Positions 27,720 to 36,603 of a DNA stretch of 53,350 bases are shown one piece after another. The DNA lies in NCBI GenBank assembly GCA_036501535.1, contig DASYAE010000017.1:1-53350 (forward strand). The letters are read 5' to 3'. Position 1 is the stretch's first letter. Each line of letters opens with the position of its first letter. The DNA is from DASYAE01 sp036501535 (GTDB lineage: Bacteria > Actinomycetota > Actinomycetes > Streptomycetales > Catenulisporaceae). Both the position numbers and the translations under genes were made by a program. The notes beneath the pieces are model-generated. The model was not told where the DNA came from. It was given only the letters and a program-made list of their open reading frames with translations, and did not search any database.

Positions 27720-28689
27720 AGGTTCCTCCACTCCGGATCGCGCGCCGCCGCACGCAGGAGAGAGCAGGAGAAGCAGACGCGCGGTGACGCGACGCGGCAC
27801 AGCCCGGCGCTCCCGAGGGACCGCGCCCGAGCCGAACCTCGTCGGTCGCCTTTCTAGCGGGCCGCGCGGCGGTTGCTCAACCGGTTTTGCACGCAGTGCC
27901 CGCCGCCGACCGCAAAACGAACACCATGCCCGAATATATGAATCCATCCAAATGGAAACCTGCTGCGGAAAACCGTACCCGGCCGCCGAATCGTGGGTAA
28001 CACGCGCGCCACCCCCGCGGCCCCGTGAAAGTCCCACCGCGAATCCGGCCCAGGCACCCCGCGGGATTCACCCGGAACTGATTTCACCACCGCCCCACCA
28101 CGCGCGCCTTCTCCGCGCCGCCATTCACAATCTCGCAAGCCGAACCGGACACCTTGTGTGCCTATGCAATCAACTGTCATGCTCATATTCGCTGTCGGCG
28201 ATGGGTATATACGACGTGTGAGGTGGAGCGGTTCCGGACGCGGCTCGGCGGATGATCGGTTGTCCAGGGGGGCAGTGAATCCGCGTTGTCGCAGCACATG
28301 TTCTCCCAGGCCAGAGCCGACTTGGCGGAATGGCCTGCAGTTCTGCGGCGCCAAAGCCGGTCGGCGCGCGCAGGGAGCGATCCGAAAGTGGCCGGAGTTG
28401 TGCGAGTGTTTCCGAGCTGCGAGGTGTGATTGATGATTCCCCTGGGGGGCGAAAGATGGCGATTCAGGGATCGGATCCGGGGAAGATCCCCGGGGAAATC
28501 CGGTCCCGTTCGGTGCCGCCGCGGGAATGCGCGATATTCCTTCCGGGCGAAGCGAACGGCAGTGCGAATTCGCAACGGCGCGCAGGCGGGTGCTCCAGTG
28601 CCCGCCGCACCGCCCGCAGCATCCGGCCGATGCCGCCCGGCCGGAGCGTGCCTCGTCCCACACCGCACGACGCCCCGGAGCACCGAACA
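27720..28689. other. Long region without a supported gene
   Basis: About 970 bases between the ABC-2 ATPase start (minus) and the PNP-VMAP gene (plus). Open frames continue into it from both sides, but nothing in them resembles a protein and codon bias is weak. It is AT-richer around 28140-28215 (including GTATATACGA near 28206), a plausible divergent promoter zone. It may hold a long 5' leader or an unrecognised small RNA. Confidence 0.45.
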
Positions 28690-30888
28690 ATGCCGCCGCC
28701 GCCCGAGCCGACCGAATCCGCCGCACACCGACCGGAACGGGGCGACGTGACCATCGGCATCGTCACCGCGCTGTGGAACGAGTCGGCGGCGGTCCGCAAG
28801 TTCGTCGACCACGCCGAGAGGCTGCATTTCGACGAGGACCCCAACGAGTACTGGGTCGGCTTCCTCGGCAGCAGCGACAACGCCCGGCCGCACCGCGTGG
28901 CCGTCGTCCAGCTGCCCGAGGACAACACCCGCAACGCCGCCGCCACCTGCATCGAGTTGCTGCGCACGTTCCAGGGCATCCGCTGTGTCCTGATGGTGGG
29001 CATCGCCGGCGGCATCCCCGCGGTCGAACAGCCGGAGCGCCACGTCCGGCTCGGCGACGTCGTCGTGGCCGTCGAAGGCATCGTCGACTACGGACATATA
29101 CGGCAGGCCGACGGCGTCGACGTGCTCCGGCGCCCGGTCGAGGGCATGTCCCTCGATCTCAAGCGCGCCGTGGACGAACTGCGCCAGCGGGAACTCGAAG
29201 ACCGCTCGCGCTCGTGGGCCCAGCCCACATCCGGGCCCGGGCGTCCCCTCGCCGCCTTCTCCCGGCCGCCGGCCCGCACCGACCAGCTCACCGTCGGCGG
29301 CCGGCGGATCGAGCATCCCGACCCGGCGCTGACCGGACACCGGCCCGGCCGCCCCAAGGCGCACTACGGCATGATCGGCTCGGGCGACGTGCTGGTGCGC
29401 GACGCGCAGCGCCGCGACGAACTCGCCGCACGCTACGGCATCCTCGCCGTGGAGATGGAGGGCGCCGGCATCGCCGCCGCAGCACGCCAGCGCGGCGTGC
29501 CCTGGTTCGTCGTGCGCGGCATCTCCGACTACTGCGACGGTGAGAAGAGCGACCACTGGCAGCGTTACGCGGCGCTGATGGCGGCCAGCTACACCCGCAC
29601 CCTGCTCAGCGTGTTCCGGCCCTATCCGTCCTGGTCGGCCGCCCCGGGCAGCGGCGTACTCGCCCTCGTGCCGGACCCGGAGCGCGACGACATCATCAGG
29701 GCCCTCAGCCAAGTGCCGGACCTCGACCCGCGCGCCATGTGGCACAGCGCCGCCGGCTCCCTCGCCCGGATGCCCGATCAGCCGCTGCACACCATCGGCG
29801 AGGTCTTCGACCACCTCGCCACCCTGAACGCGGACGACGGCCTGCCGCCGGCCGTCGCACTGCTCGAAGAGGCGGCCGCGCTGGCCGGCGAGTCCCAGGC
29901 CAGAACCCTGACCTGGTGGTCGAACATGCTCGCCGACCGCCTCCACGCGGGCGAACCGCTCAGGCGCCGCCGCCGGCAGAGGTCTGCCACCGCCGATCGG
30001 CACCAGGACACTGATCCGGCCGTCGCGCCGCCGGCCCGCGCCGCCCCGGACGACGGCGCTCCGCAGGAGGAAGGCGCGCCGAACCCGGGCGACCGGCCGT
30101 GCCTCGTCGTCCAGATCGTCCCGGACGGCATCGAGCCCGGGCGCTACCTGGCCGGCTGCTGGATCCAGAAGCGCACCGGGCCCTGGCGGCCCGAGCCGGG
30201 CGGGGACGACGTGGAGGCGCGCTGGGGCTCGCTGCAGGCGGAGCTGGACCGGTTCGTGCGCAGCGCGGAGGAGGAGTGGCGGGCCGACATCGGGCCCATC
30301 ACGATCGAGTTCCTGCTGCCGACGGACCTGCTCAACCAGCCGGTCGAGTGGTGGCTGCGCGACCTCGACTCCCCGGCGCCGACCCCGCTGTGCGCGGACT
30401 ACGACGTGGTCCTGCGCAGCGCCGACCGGATGCACGATGGCCGCTCCTACCGGTACTGGCTCTCGCGCTGGCAGACGCTGTGGCAGCCCCCTGGCAGGCT
30501 CAGGCACCGCGTGGTGCGGCGGGACGAGGCGGAGTCCGACTTCTCCCGCTGGGCCACCCGGCTGCACATCGAGCGCGACGTCGGCGTGGTCGTACTGAGC
30601 ACCTCGCCGGACCACGACGACGGCCGGGCGGAGCTCGACATCGCGCTGCGGGCCGGCATCGCGGTGATCATCTGGGACCGCCGCGGCCCGATCCGCGCCG
30701 CCGACGAACCCACGGTCAGCCGGCTCGCCGAAGACCACCCGGCGCACCTGCTGCGCCGGCTCGACCAGCTCCGCAAGGAGGCTGCGATGGCCGCGCCGGA
30801 GAGCGTGCCGGCGCACCTCGGCCGGCACCTCGCGGTGCTGTGGGACGACGCGACCCGACCGATCGACCTCAGAGGGGCAGGGCGATGA
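28690..30888 (+). CDS. Nucleoside-phosphorylase-like protein with EAD-like and VMAP-C domains (module 1)
   Basis: The protein has 732 residues if begun at the ATG at 28690; a GTG at 28747 after GGAACGGGG is a strong alternative. Residues about 20-320 form a purine nucleoside phosphorylase/MTA-nucleosidase fold: VTIGIVTALWNESAAVRKF, MVGIAGGIPAVE (phosphate loop), the catalytic-region motif VEMEGAGIA, and ISDYCDGEKSDHW with the base-binding Asp. Residues about 330-415 are a helical effector-associated-like domain (IIRALSQV, then VFDHLATL and PPAVALLEEAA). Residues about 470-730 match the VMAP C-terminal domain (CLVVQIVPDGIEPGRYLAG to HLGRHLAVLWDDA). VMAP proteins occur with MoxR and vWA genes, as here. 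PNP effectors in other defence systems cleave ATP or related nucleotides, so such a role is inferred. Confidence 0.82.
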   Translation: MPPPPEPTESAAHRPERGDVTIGIVTALWNESAAVRKFVDHAERLHFDEDPNEYWVGFLGSSDNARPHRVAVVQLPEDNTRNAAATCIELLRTFQGIRCVLMVGIAGGIPAVEQPERHVRLGDVVVAVEGIVDYGHIRQADGVDVLRRPVEGMSLDLKRAVDELRQRELEDRSRSWAQPTSGPGRPLAAFSRPPARTDQLTVGGRRIEHPDPALTGHRPGRPKAHYGMIGSGDVLVRDAQRRDELAARYGILAVEMEGAGIAAAARQRGVPWFVVRGISDYCDGEKSDHWQRYAALMAASYTRTLLSVFRPYPSWSAAPGSGVLALVPDPERDDIIRALSQVPDLDPRAMWHSAAGSLARMPDQPLHTIGEVFDHLATLNADDGLPPAVALLEEAAALAGESQARTLTWWSNMLADRLHAGEPLRRRRRQRSATADRHQDTDPAVAPPARAAPDDGAPQEEGAPNPGDRPCLVVQIVPDGIEPGRYLAGCWIQKRTGPWRPEPGGDDVEARWGSLQAELDRFVRSAEEEWRADIGPITIEFLLPTDLLNQPVEWWLRDLDSPAPTPLCADYDVVLRSADRMHDGRSYRYWLSRWQTLWQPPGRLRHRVVRRDEAESDFSRWATRLHIERDVGVVVLSTSPDHDDGRAELDIALRAGIAVIIWDRRGPIRAADEPTVSRLAEDHPAHLLRRLDQLRKEAAMAAPESVPAHLGRHLAVLWDDATRPIDLRGAGR

Positions 30889-31949
30889 CCCGACAGGACG
30901 GCGGCAACCGCCCGGACCGCTCCGACGGACCGGACTGGTGGATCTACCGCGGCCACGGCATCCCGCCGAACCCCGACACGGTCGTCTCCCTGCCCGCACC
31001 GCCGCTCTGGCGCACCTTCCGCGGCGACGGCGCGGCGCAGCCGGTGCCGCCCGAGGACGCCGAGGAGGCGGACCGCAAGCTCGGCCGCCCGAAACCGGAC
31101 CGGCCGCGGTGCGCCGACCGCCTCGAGTGCGACATGGTGAACGCCGCCATCGCCGTGCGCAGACCGCTGCTGGTCACCGGGCCGCCCGGGGTCGGCAAGT
31201 CCAGCCTCGCCTACCGGATCGCCCGCGAACTCGGCCTCGGGCGGGTGCTGGAATGGCCGGTGACCAGCCACAGCACCCTACGATCAGGGCTCTACGAGTA
31301 CGACGCGATCGGCCGCGCCCAGGCGGCCGCGGCGCTGGGCGCCGGCCCGGACGGCGCGGCGCCGGCCGAGCCGAGCATCGGCGACTTCGTCCGGCTCGGC
31401 CCGGTCGGCACCGCGCTGCTGCCGTACGACCGCCCGCGGGTGCTGCTCATCGACGAGCTGGACAAGAGCGACATCGACCTGCCCAACGACCTGCTGCACA
31501 TCTTCGAGGACGGCGAGTTCGACATCCCCGAGCTGGTCCGCGCCCGGCACCGGCAGCCCGAGGTGACCGTCTACACCAAGGACCCCGACCAGGTCGCCAC
31601 GGTGCGCGGCGGCCGGCTGCGCTGCCGCTCCTTCCCCATCGTCGTGATCACCAGCAACCGCGAGCGCGAGTTCCCCCCGGCGTTCCTGCGCCGCTGCCTG
31701 CCGCTGGAGCTGCCCCCGCCGGACGCCGCCGAGCTGGCCAGCATGATCAGCGCCCAGGTGCCCGATCTCCACGGCGAGGTCCCGCACGGCCTCATCCAGG
31801 ACTTCCTGGCCCGCGCCGCGCACAGCCCGCTGGCCCGGGACCAGCTGCTCAACGCCCTGCACCTGATCACCTCGGGCGCCTACGCGGACGACATGGAGGC
31901 GCAGCAGTCGCTGATCGACGCGGTCCTGCACTCCCTGGCGGCGGAGTGA
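30885..31949 (+). CDS. MoxR-type AAA+ ATPase (module 1)
   Basis: The protein has 354 residues. The ATG overlaps the preceding stop (ATGA) with AGAGGGGC upstream, so translation is coupled. Walker A is GPPGVGKSS (from about residue 99), Walker B RVLLIDELDKSD (about 185-196), followed by LLHIFEDGEFDIPEL, sensor 1 IVVITSNRERE and the arginine-finger region FPPAFLRRCLPLEL. This is the classic MoxR ATPase of the VMAP-MoxR-vWA ternary systems described by comparative genomics. It probably remodels or loads its vWA partner, encoded seven bases downstream, to switch on the PNP effector. Confidence 0.9.
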   Translation: MTRQDGGNRPDRSDGPDWWIYRGHGIPPNPDTVVSLPAPPLWRTFRGDGAAQPVPPEDAEEADRKLGRPKPDRPRCADRLECDMVNAAIAVRRPLLVTGPPGVGKSSLAYRIARELGLGRVLEWPVTSHSTLRSGLYEYDAIGRAQAAAALGAGPDGAAPAEPSIGDFVRLGPVGTALLPYDRPRVLLIDELDKSDIDLPNDLLHIFEDGEFDIPELVRARHRQPEVTVYTKDPDQVATVRGGRLRCRSFPIVVITSNREREFPPAFLRRCLPLELPPPDAAELASMISAQVPDLHGEVPHGLIQDFLARAAHSPLARDQLLNALHLITSGAYADDMEAQQSLIDAVLHSLAAE

Positions 31950-31956
31950 CGGCACG

Positions 31957-34900
31957 GTGACGACAATGTCAGATCCCTTCGACCCGACGGCCGCGCGGGC
32001 ACCCGACCTCGACTGGGTCGACCTGGCCGACGCCCTCTGGCTCGCCGCGATCGCCGGCGCGGGCGCGGGCGCGCACCGCGAAGCCGAATCCGCGCTGCCC
32101 GACGCGCCGGGCGGCGGGCTGAGCCCTGAGCCGACCGGCGGCCAGACAGTCGACACGGGCGCCGTGGGCGATGCGGGCACTTACTCCGCGGCGGTCGCCC
32201 CGGCCCGACCCGGCACGGCGGAAGCGGCCGCCGCAGCGCGCCTGCACGGCAGGGCCGACGGCCGGCCGATCGGCCTGGCCCGCATCGAAGCCGGCGCCGG
32301 CCGCTCCGGCAGCACAGCCCTTCCGTTCGGCCGGGACATCGCCCGCGCGATGCAGCCGTTCAAACGGCGCGTACTGTCGCCAGTGGAGCAGGAGCCTGAC
32401 GAGGAGGCGACGGCCGAGCGCGCCGCGGACGACCGCCTGTGGCTGCCCCAGATGAGGCCGGCGCCGACAAGATGGCTCTCCCTCGCCGTGGTCGTCGACG
32501 CGAGCCCGTCGATGGAGGTCTGGCGCCCGACCGTCGGCGCATTCATCAGACTGCTCAAACAACACGGCTCGTTCAGCCGCTGCCGGGAGTTCCTGATCGT
32601 CATCCCGGATGAGAGCGGCGGTGACGGGTACGGTGCTGGCGTACGGATCCTGTCCGGATCGGGCGTCGGCGTGCGGCATCCGGCGGAACTGGTGGACCCG
32701 TCCGGGCGACAGGTCATCCTCGTCCTGACCGACGGCCACAGCGCCGGCTGGCGCAGCCGGCGAATATCGGCCCTGATGCGACTGTGGGGCCGCTCCGGAC
32801 CGCTGGCCATCGTCAACCCCTACCCGCAACGCTACTGGCACCGCACGAACCTCGCCCCCTCCCGGGCGCAGGTACGCGCCCCGCGCGCGGTCGCCCCGAA
32901 CGCCCGCCTCATGGTCCGCAGACCCCCGCGATGGCGCGACTCGTTCGACGAAGCCGAGGCGTCGGGCTTCCCGGTCCCGGTGCTCGAACTCAGCGCTCGA
33001 TGGCTCCGCTGGTGGGCGCGCCTGGTCACCGGCCCCGGCGGCGAATGGCTCGAGGCGCCGCTTTTTCTGGCAGGGGCCGGATATGCCGCGCGAGCACCGG
33101 ATGCGGTGCGGTCCGGGTCTGAGTCCAGGTCTGAGTCTGAGCCCCAACACGGGTCCGGATCAGGATCCGCGGACCGCGAGCCGTCGCAGGACCATGACCT
33201 GCCACCGTACGCGGCATCCCGGCTCGGATCGTCACGGGACCTCGTCCTGCGCTTCCGGACCGCTGCCACGCCGCTCGCCTTCCGCCTGGCGACCCACCTG
33301 GCCGCCGCCCCGCTCGACCTCACCTTGGCCCGCCGCATCCAGCGCGCGATGCTGCCGCAGTCGTTCCCGCACCACCTGGCCGAAGTGGTCACCAGCGACC
33401 TGGTGCGACAGACAGTCGACGACACCGGCGAGATCTGCTGGGACTTCGCCGCCGGCGTCCGCGACGTCCTGCTCTCGAGCGCGACCCGCGACGACTCGGC
33501 CCGCGTGCTGCGCATGGTGGCCGGCCACTACGGCGAGGACCATCCGGGCGGCGAATCGATGGCCGCCGTCATCGAGACCCCGGAGCGCTACGTCGATGCG
33601 CCGCTGACCCCGGAGGCGCTCCCGATGGCGAGGATCAAGCTCTCGGTGCTGCGAGCCTTATCGGGCCCTTACATACAGTATGCGAACCACTTGGCCCGGT
33701 CGATCGCCGCGGTGGAGGTCGGCAGCCAGGCCGGCCGTCCTAGAAGCGGCGGCGCGGGCATGGGCCGCGACGCCCGGACGGGACCGCGGCCCGGTGCCAA
33801 AACGACCGGCGTGGCCGCGACGCCCGAGACCGAGACGGCACTGACGAACGAACCAGCCGCCACGAGCGGCGCGACCGGCACCGCCGGCGTGATCGGCACG
33901 ACCGACACGGCCCGGCCGGCGCTCGGACCGGAACCGGTGAGGATCGGAGTTGGTGAGGAGATGCCAGGCCCCCTGAGCGAAGATTTCGGCCGCATACCCC
34001 GGCCGGGACACGTGCCCGACCCCTACCCGTTCCCGGGCCGCGGCCCCGGGATCGACGACGTGGAGCCCGACCTGTCGGTCAGTGCGCTGTTCGGGGGCCA
34101 GGAGCAGGACATCGGCCCCGCGGTCTGGGGCAACGTCCCGCCGAAGAACCCGGCGTTCACCGGCCGCGAGGAGATGCTGGCCCAACTCGAGCGCAGGCTG
34201 CGCACGGAGAGCATGACCGCGGTCCTTCCCCAGGCCCTGCACGGCATGGGCGGCGTCGGCAAGTCGCAGATCGCCATCGAGTACACCTACCGCAACCGGT
34301 CGAAGTACGAGCTGATCTGGTGGATCCCGTCCGAGCAGCCGGGCCAGATCCTCGCCTCCCTGGCCGAACTCGGCCTCCATCTCGGCCACGAGTCGGACCT
34401 CGAGGCGAACGCGGCGGTCGTCCGCGTCCAGGCGGCCCTCAAGGCCGGTGTGCCCTACGCGAGATGGCTCCTCATCTTCGACAACGCGGAGACCTTGGAC
34501 GCGGTCCGGCCGTACTTCCCGGAGTCCGGTGCGGGCAAGGTCCTGGTCACCTCCCGCAACCAGGAATGGGGCCAGGTCGCGCAAACCCTCGAAGTGGACG
34601 TCTTCACCCGCGCCGAGAGCATCGAGCTGCTCAAACGCCGCAATCCGAATGCCGGCGCCGACGACGCCGACCGCTTGGCGGAAGCCCTCGGCGACCTGCC
34701 GCTCGCCGTCGAGCACGCGTCCGCCTGGTGCGCGACCACCGGCATCTCCATGGCGGACTACCTGGTCCTGCTGGAGGAGAAGCTCGACGAACTGGTCACG
34801 GTCGTGCGGGCACCGGGTTACGAACTGGCCGTCGCGGCCGCCTGGGGCGTCGCCCTCGACCGGCTGCAGGAGGAGAACCTCCCGGCCCTCAGGCTGCTCC

Positions 34901-36597
34901 AGGTCTGCAGCTTCTTCGCCCCCGAACCGATCAAGCGCGAGCTGTTCACCAGCCCCCGCATGTATCCCACGGTTCCCGAACTCGACGACGCTCTCCAGAG
35001 CCCCAGCCGGTTGAGCCAGGTCTTCCGCGACATCCAGAAGTACGGTCTGGCCCGGATCGACCACCGCACCGACTCGATCCAGCTGCACCGGCTGGTCAAG
35101 GCGGTCCTGGTCGGCGGCATGGCGGAGGAGGAGCAGCGCCGGATGGAACACGGCGCGCACGTCCTGCTCGCCGGCGGCAATCCCGGCAACCCGGACAAGC
35201 CGGCGCAGTGGGACCGCTACCAGGAACTCGCGCCGCACGTGACCGCGTCCCGGATGATCACCTGCGAGGACGGCTGGGCCCGGGAGATGGTCTTGCACGT
35301 CATCGAGTTCAACTTCTACTGGGGAGACCTCATCAGCAGCCGCGACCTGGCGCAGCAGGCGGTCGACGAGTGGCGGATCCGGATCGGCCGGGACCACCTC
35401 CAGACGCTGCGCGCCGGCAAGTGGCTCGGTTATGTGAAACGGACCCTCGGCCAGTTCGAGGCGGCGCGCGAGATCAACCAGGACTGCCTCGAACGGTACC
35501 GTCGAACGCTCGGTGCCAACGATGACGGCACGATCGACGCGATGAGCATCGTGGCGGCGGACCTGCGCATGGCCGGCGACTTCCTCCAGGCCCGAGAACT
35601 GGACTCGGACGCGTTCGACCGGGCGAGACGGACGTTGGGCGAGGATGACCCGACGACCTTCGGGGCCGCTTACAGCCTCGGCGTCAGCCTGAGGCTGACC
35701 GGCGACTTCTGGGTCGCCCGCCGGATGGACAACGACATCTATCTGCGGCGTGTCGCGATTCTCGGCGATACGCACCCCGAGACACTCCGCACCCTCAACG
35801 GCCTGACTCTCGATCACCGAGAGTGCGGCGCATATCTCCAGGCGTACGAACTGCAGGAGCACCTTTACGCCCGCTACCAGAGCGTTTATGGCGTGAACAA
35901 CATCGCCACGATCGCCGCGGGCCGGAACCTCGCCGTCGCCCGGCGCCGGGCCGGCCTGCACGAGGACGGGCGCAAGCTGGCCGAAGAGGCATGGCGCCGT
36001 TACCAGCAGCGGTTTGGCGACGACAATCCCGAGACGATCGCCGCGGCTTTGAACTACGCCGTCGACTTACGGGAGAGCGGGGCGCTCGACCAGGCTCTTC
36101 GTCTCGGTGAGCAGGCTGCGGAGCGGTATCACGCCGTCCTCGGATCCGATCATCCGCACTCGCTCTATGCGCGCACGAATCTCGCGATCGTGTTGCGCCT
36201 ACTCGGCCAGGCCCAGCAGGCGTGGAAGCACAACTCCACGGTGCTCTCGGCGTTGACCGGCCAACTCGGGAGGGATCAGATCCTCACCCTGACCTGCGCC
36301 GTCAACCTCGCCAGCGACCTGTCCTCGCTGGGCCGGCACGACAAGGCGCGCGAGATGGACGAGGACACCGTCGCGCGCTGCCGTAGCGTGCTGGGCGAGG
36401 AACATCCCACCACGCTCGCGGCGACGCTCAATCTCTCGTTCGACCTGACCGCCCTGGATCGGGCGGACGAGGGCGACCGGCTCTTCCGGGAGACCCTGGA
36501 CAAATACCGCCGAGTCCTGGGCGAGAGCCATCCCGCCATAGCGGCGGCGGCGGACCAGGCCAGGGCGAACTGCGACGTCGATCCCATGCCGCTGTGA
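31957..36597 (+). CDS. vWA (SAV_2336-type) - NB-ARC - TPR STAND protein (module 1)
   Basis: The protein has 1546 residues from a GTG at 31957; ATG at 31966 is possible. Residues about 170-370 are a vWA-like domain with MIDAS-type DASPSM (181-186) and VILVLTDGHS, as in SAV_2336 N-terminal domains. A helical region follows. Residues about 723-1010 form NB-ARC: VPPKNPAFTGRE, Walker A GMGGVGKS (about 762-769), Walker B WLLIFDNAE, VLVTSRN and GDLPLAVEHAS. Residues about 1130-1540 are TPRs, ending in ANCDVDPMPL. Fusion of the vWA partner to a STAND NTPase turns the ternary system into a nucleotide-switched sensor. TTA codons are at 33658 and 36067. It converges on the HExxH gene six bases away. Confidence 0.9.
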   Translation: MTTMSDPFDPTAARAPDLDWVDLADALWLAAIAGAGAGAHREAESALPDAPGGGLSPEPTGGQTVDTGAVGDAGTYSAAVAPARPGTAEAAAAARLHGRADGRPIGLARIEAGAGRSGSTALPFGRDIARAMQPFKRRVLSPVEQEPDEEATAERAADDRLWLPQMRPAPTRWLSLAVVVDASPSMEVWRPTVGAFIRLLKQHGSFSRCREFLIVIPDESGGDGYGAGVRILSGSGVGVRHPAELVDPSGRQVILVLTDGHSAGWRSRRISALMRLWGRSGPLAIVNPYPQRYWHRTNLAPSRAQVRAPRAVAPNARLMVRRPPRWRDSFDEAEASGFPVPVLELSARWLRWWARLVTGPGGEWLEAPLFLAGAGYAARAPDAVRSGSESRSESEPQHGSGSGSADREPSQDHDLPPYAASRLGSSRDLVLRFRTAATPLAFRLATHLAAAPLDLTLARRIQRAMLPQSFPHHLAEVVTSDLVRQTVDDTGEICWDFAAGVRDVLLSSATRDDSARVLRMVAGHYGEDHPGGESMAAVIETPERYVDAPLTPEALPMARIKLSVLRALSGPYIQYANHLARSIAAVEVGSQAGRPRSGGAGMGRDARTGPRPGAKTTGVAATPETETALTNEPAATSGATGTAGVIGTTDTARPALGPEPVRIGVGEEMPGPLSEDFGRIPRPGHVPDPYPFPGRGPGIDDVEPDLSVSALFGGQEQDIGPAVWGNVPPKNPAFTGREEMLAQLERRLRTESMTAVLPQALHGMGGVGKSQIAIEYTYRNRSKYELIWWIPSEQPGQILASLAELGLHLGHESDLEANAAVVRVQAALKAGVPYARWLLIFDNAETLDAVRPYFPESGAGKVLVTSRNQEWGQVAQTLEVDVFTRAESIELLKRRNPNAGADDADRLAEALGDLPLAVEHASAWCATTGISMADYLVLLEEKLDELVTVVRAPGYELAVAAAWGVALDRLQEENLPALRLLQVCSFFAPEPIKRELFTSPRMYPTVPELDDALQSPSRLSQVFRDIQKYGLARIDHRTDSIQLHRLVKAVLVGGMAEEEQRRMEHGAHVLLAGGNPGNPDKPAQWDRYQELAPHVTASRMITCEDGWAREMVLHVIEFNFYWGDLISSRDLAQQAVDEWRIRIGRDHLQTLRAGKWLGYVKRTLGQFEAAREINQDCLERYRRTLGANDDGTIDAMSIVAADLRMAGDFLQARELDSDAFDRARRTLGEDDPTTFGAAYSLGVSLRLTGDFWVARRMDNDIYLRRVAILGDTHPETLRTLNGLTLDHRECGAYLQAYELQEHLYARYQSVYGVNNIATIAAGRNLAVARRRAGLHEDGRKLAEEAWRRYQQRFGDDNPETIAAALNYAVDLRESGALDQALRLGEQAAERYHAVLGSDHPHSLYARTNLAIVLRLLGQAQQAWKHNSTVLSALTGQLGRDQILTLTCAVNLASDLSSLGRHDKAREMDEDTVARCRSVLGEEHPTTLAATLNLSFDLTALDRADEGDRLFRETLDKYRRVLGESHPAIAAAADQARANCDVDPMPL

Positions 36598-36603
36598 CAC
36601 CGC

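Noticed and set aside
28183..30999. 938-codon open frame antisense to the PNP-VMAP gene
   Set aside because: The plus strand encodes clear PNP and VMAP-C domains in a coupled operon; the antisense product is low-complexity and unlike any known protein.
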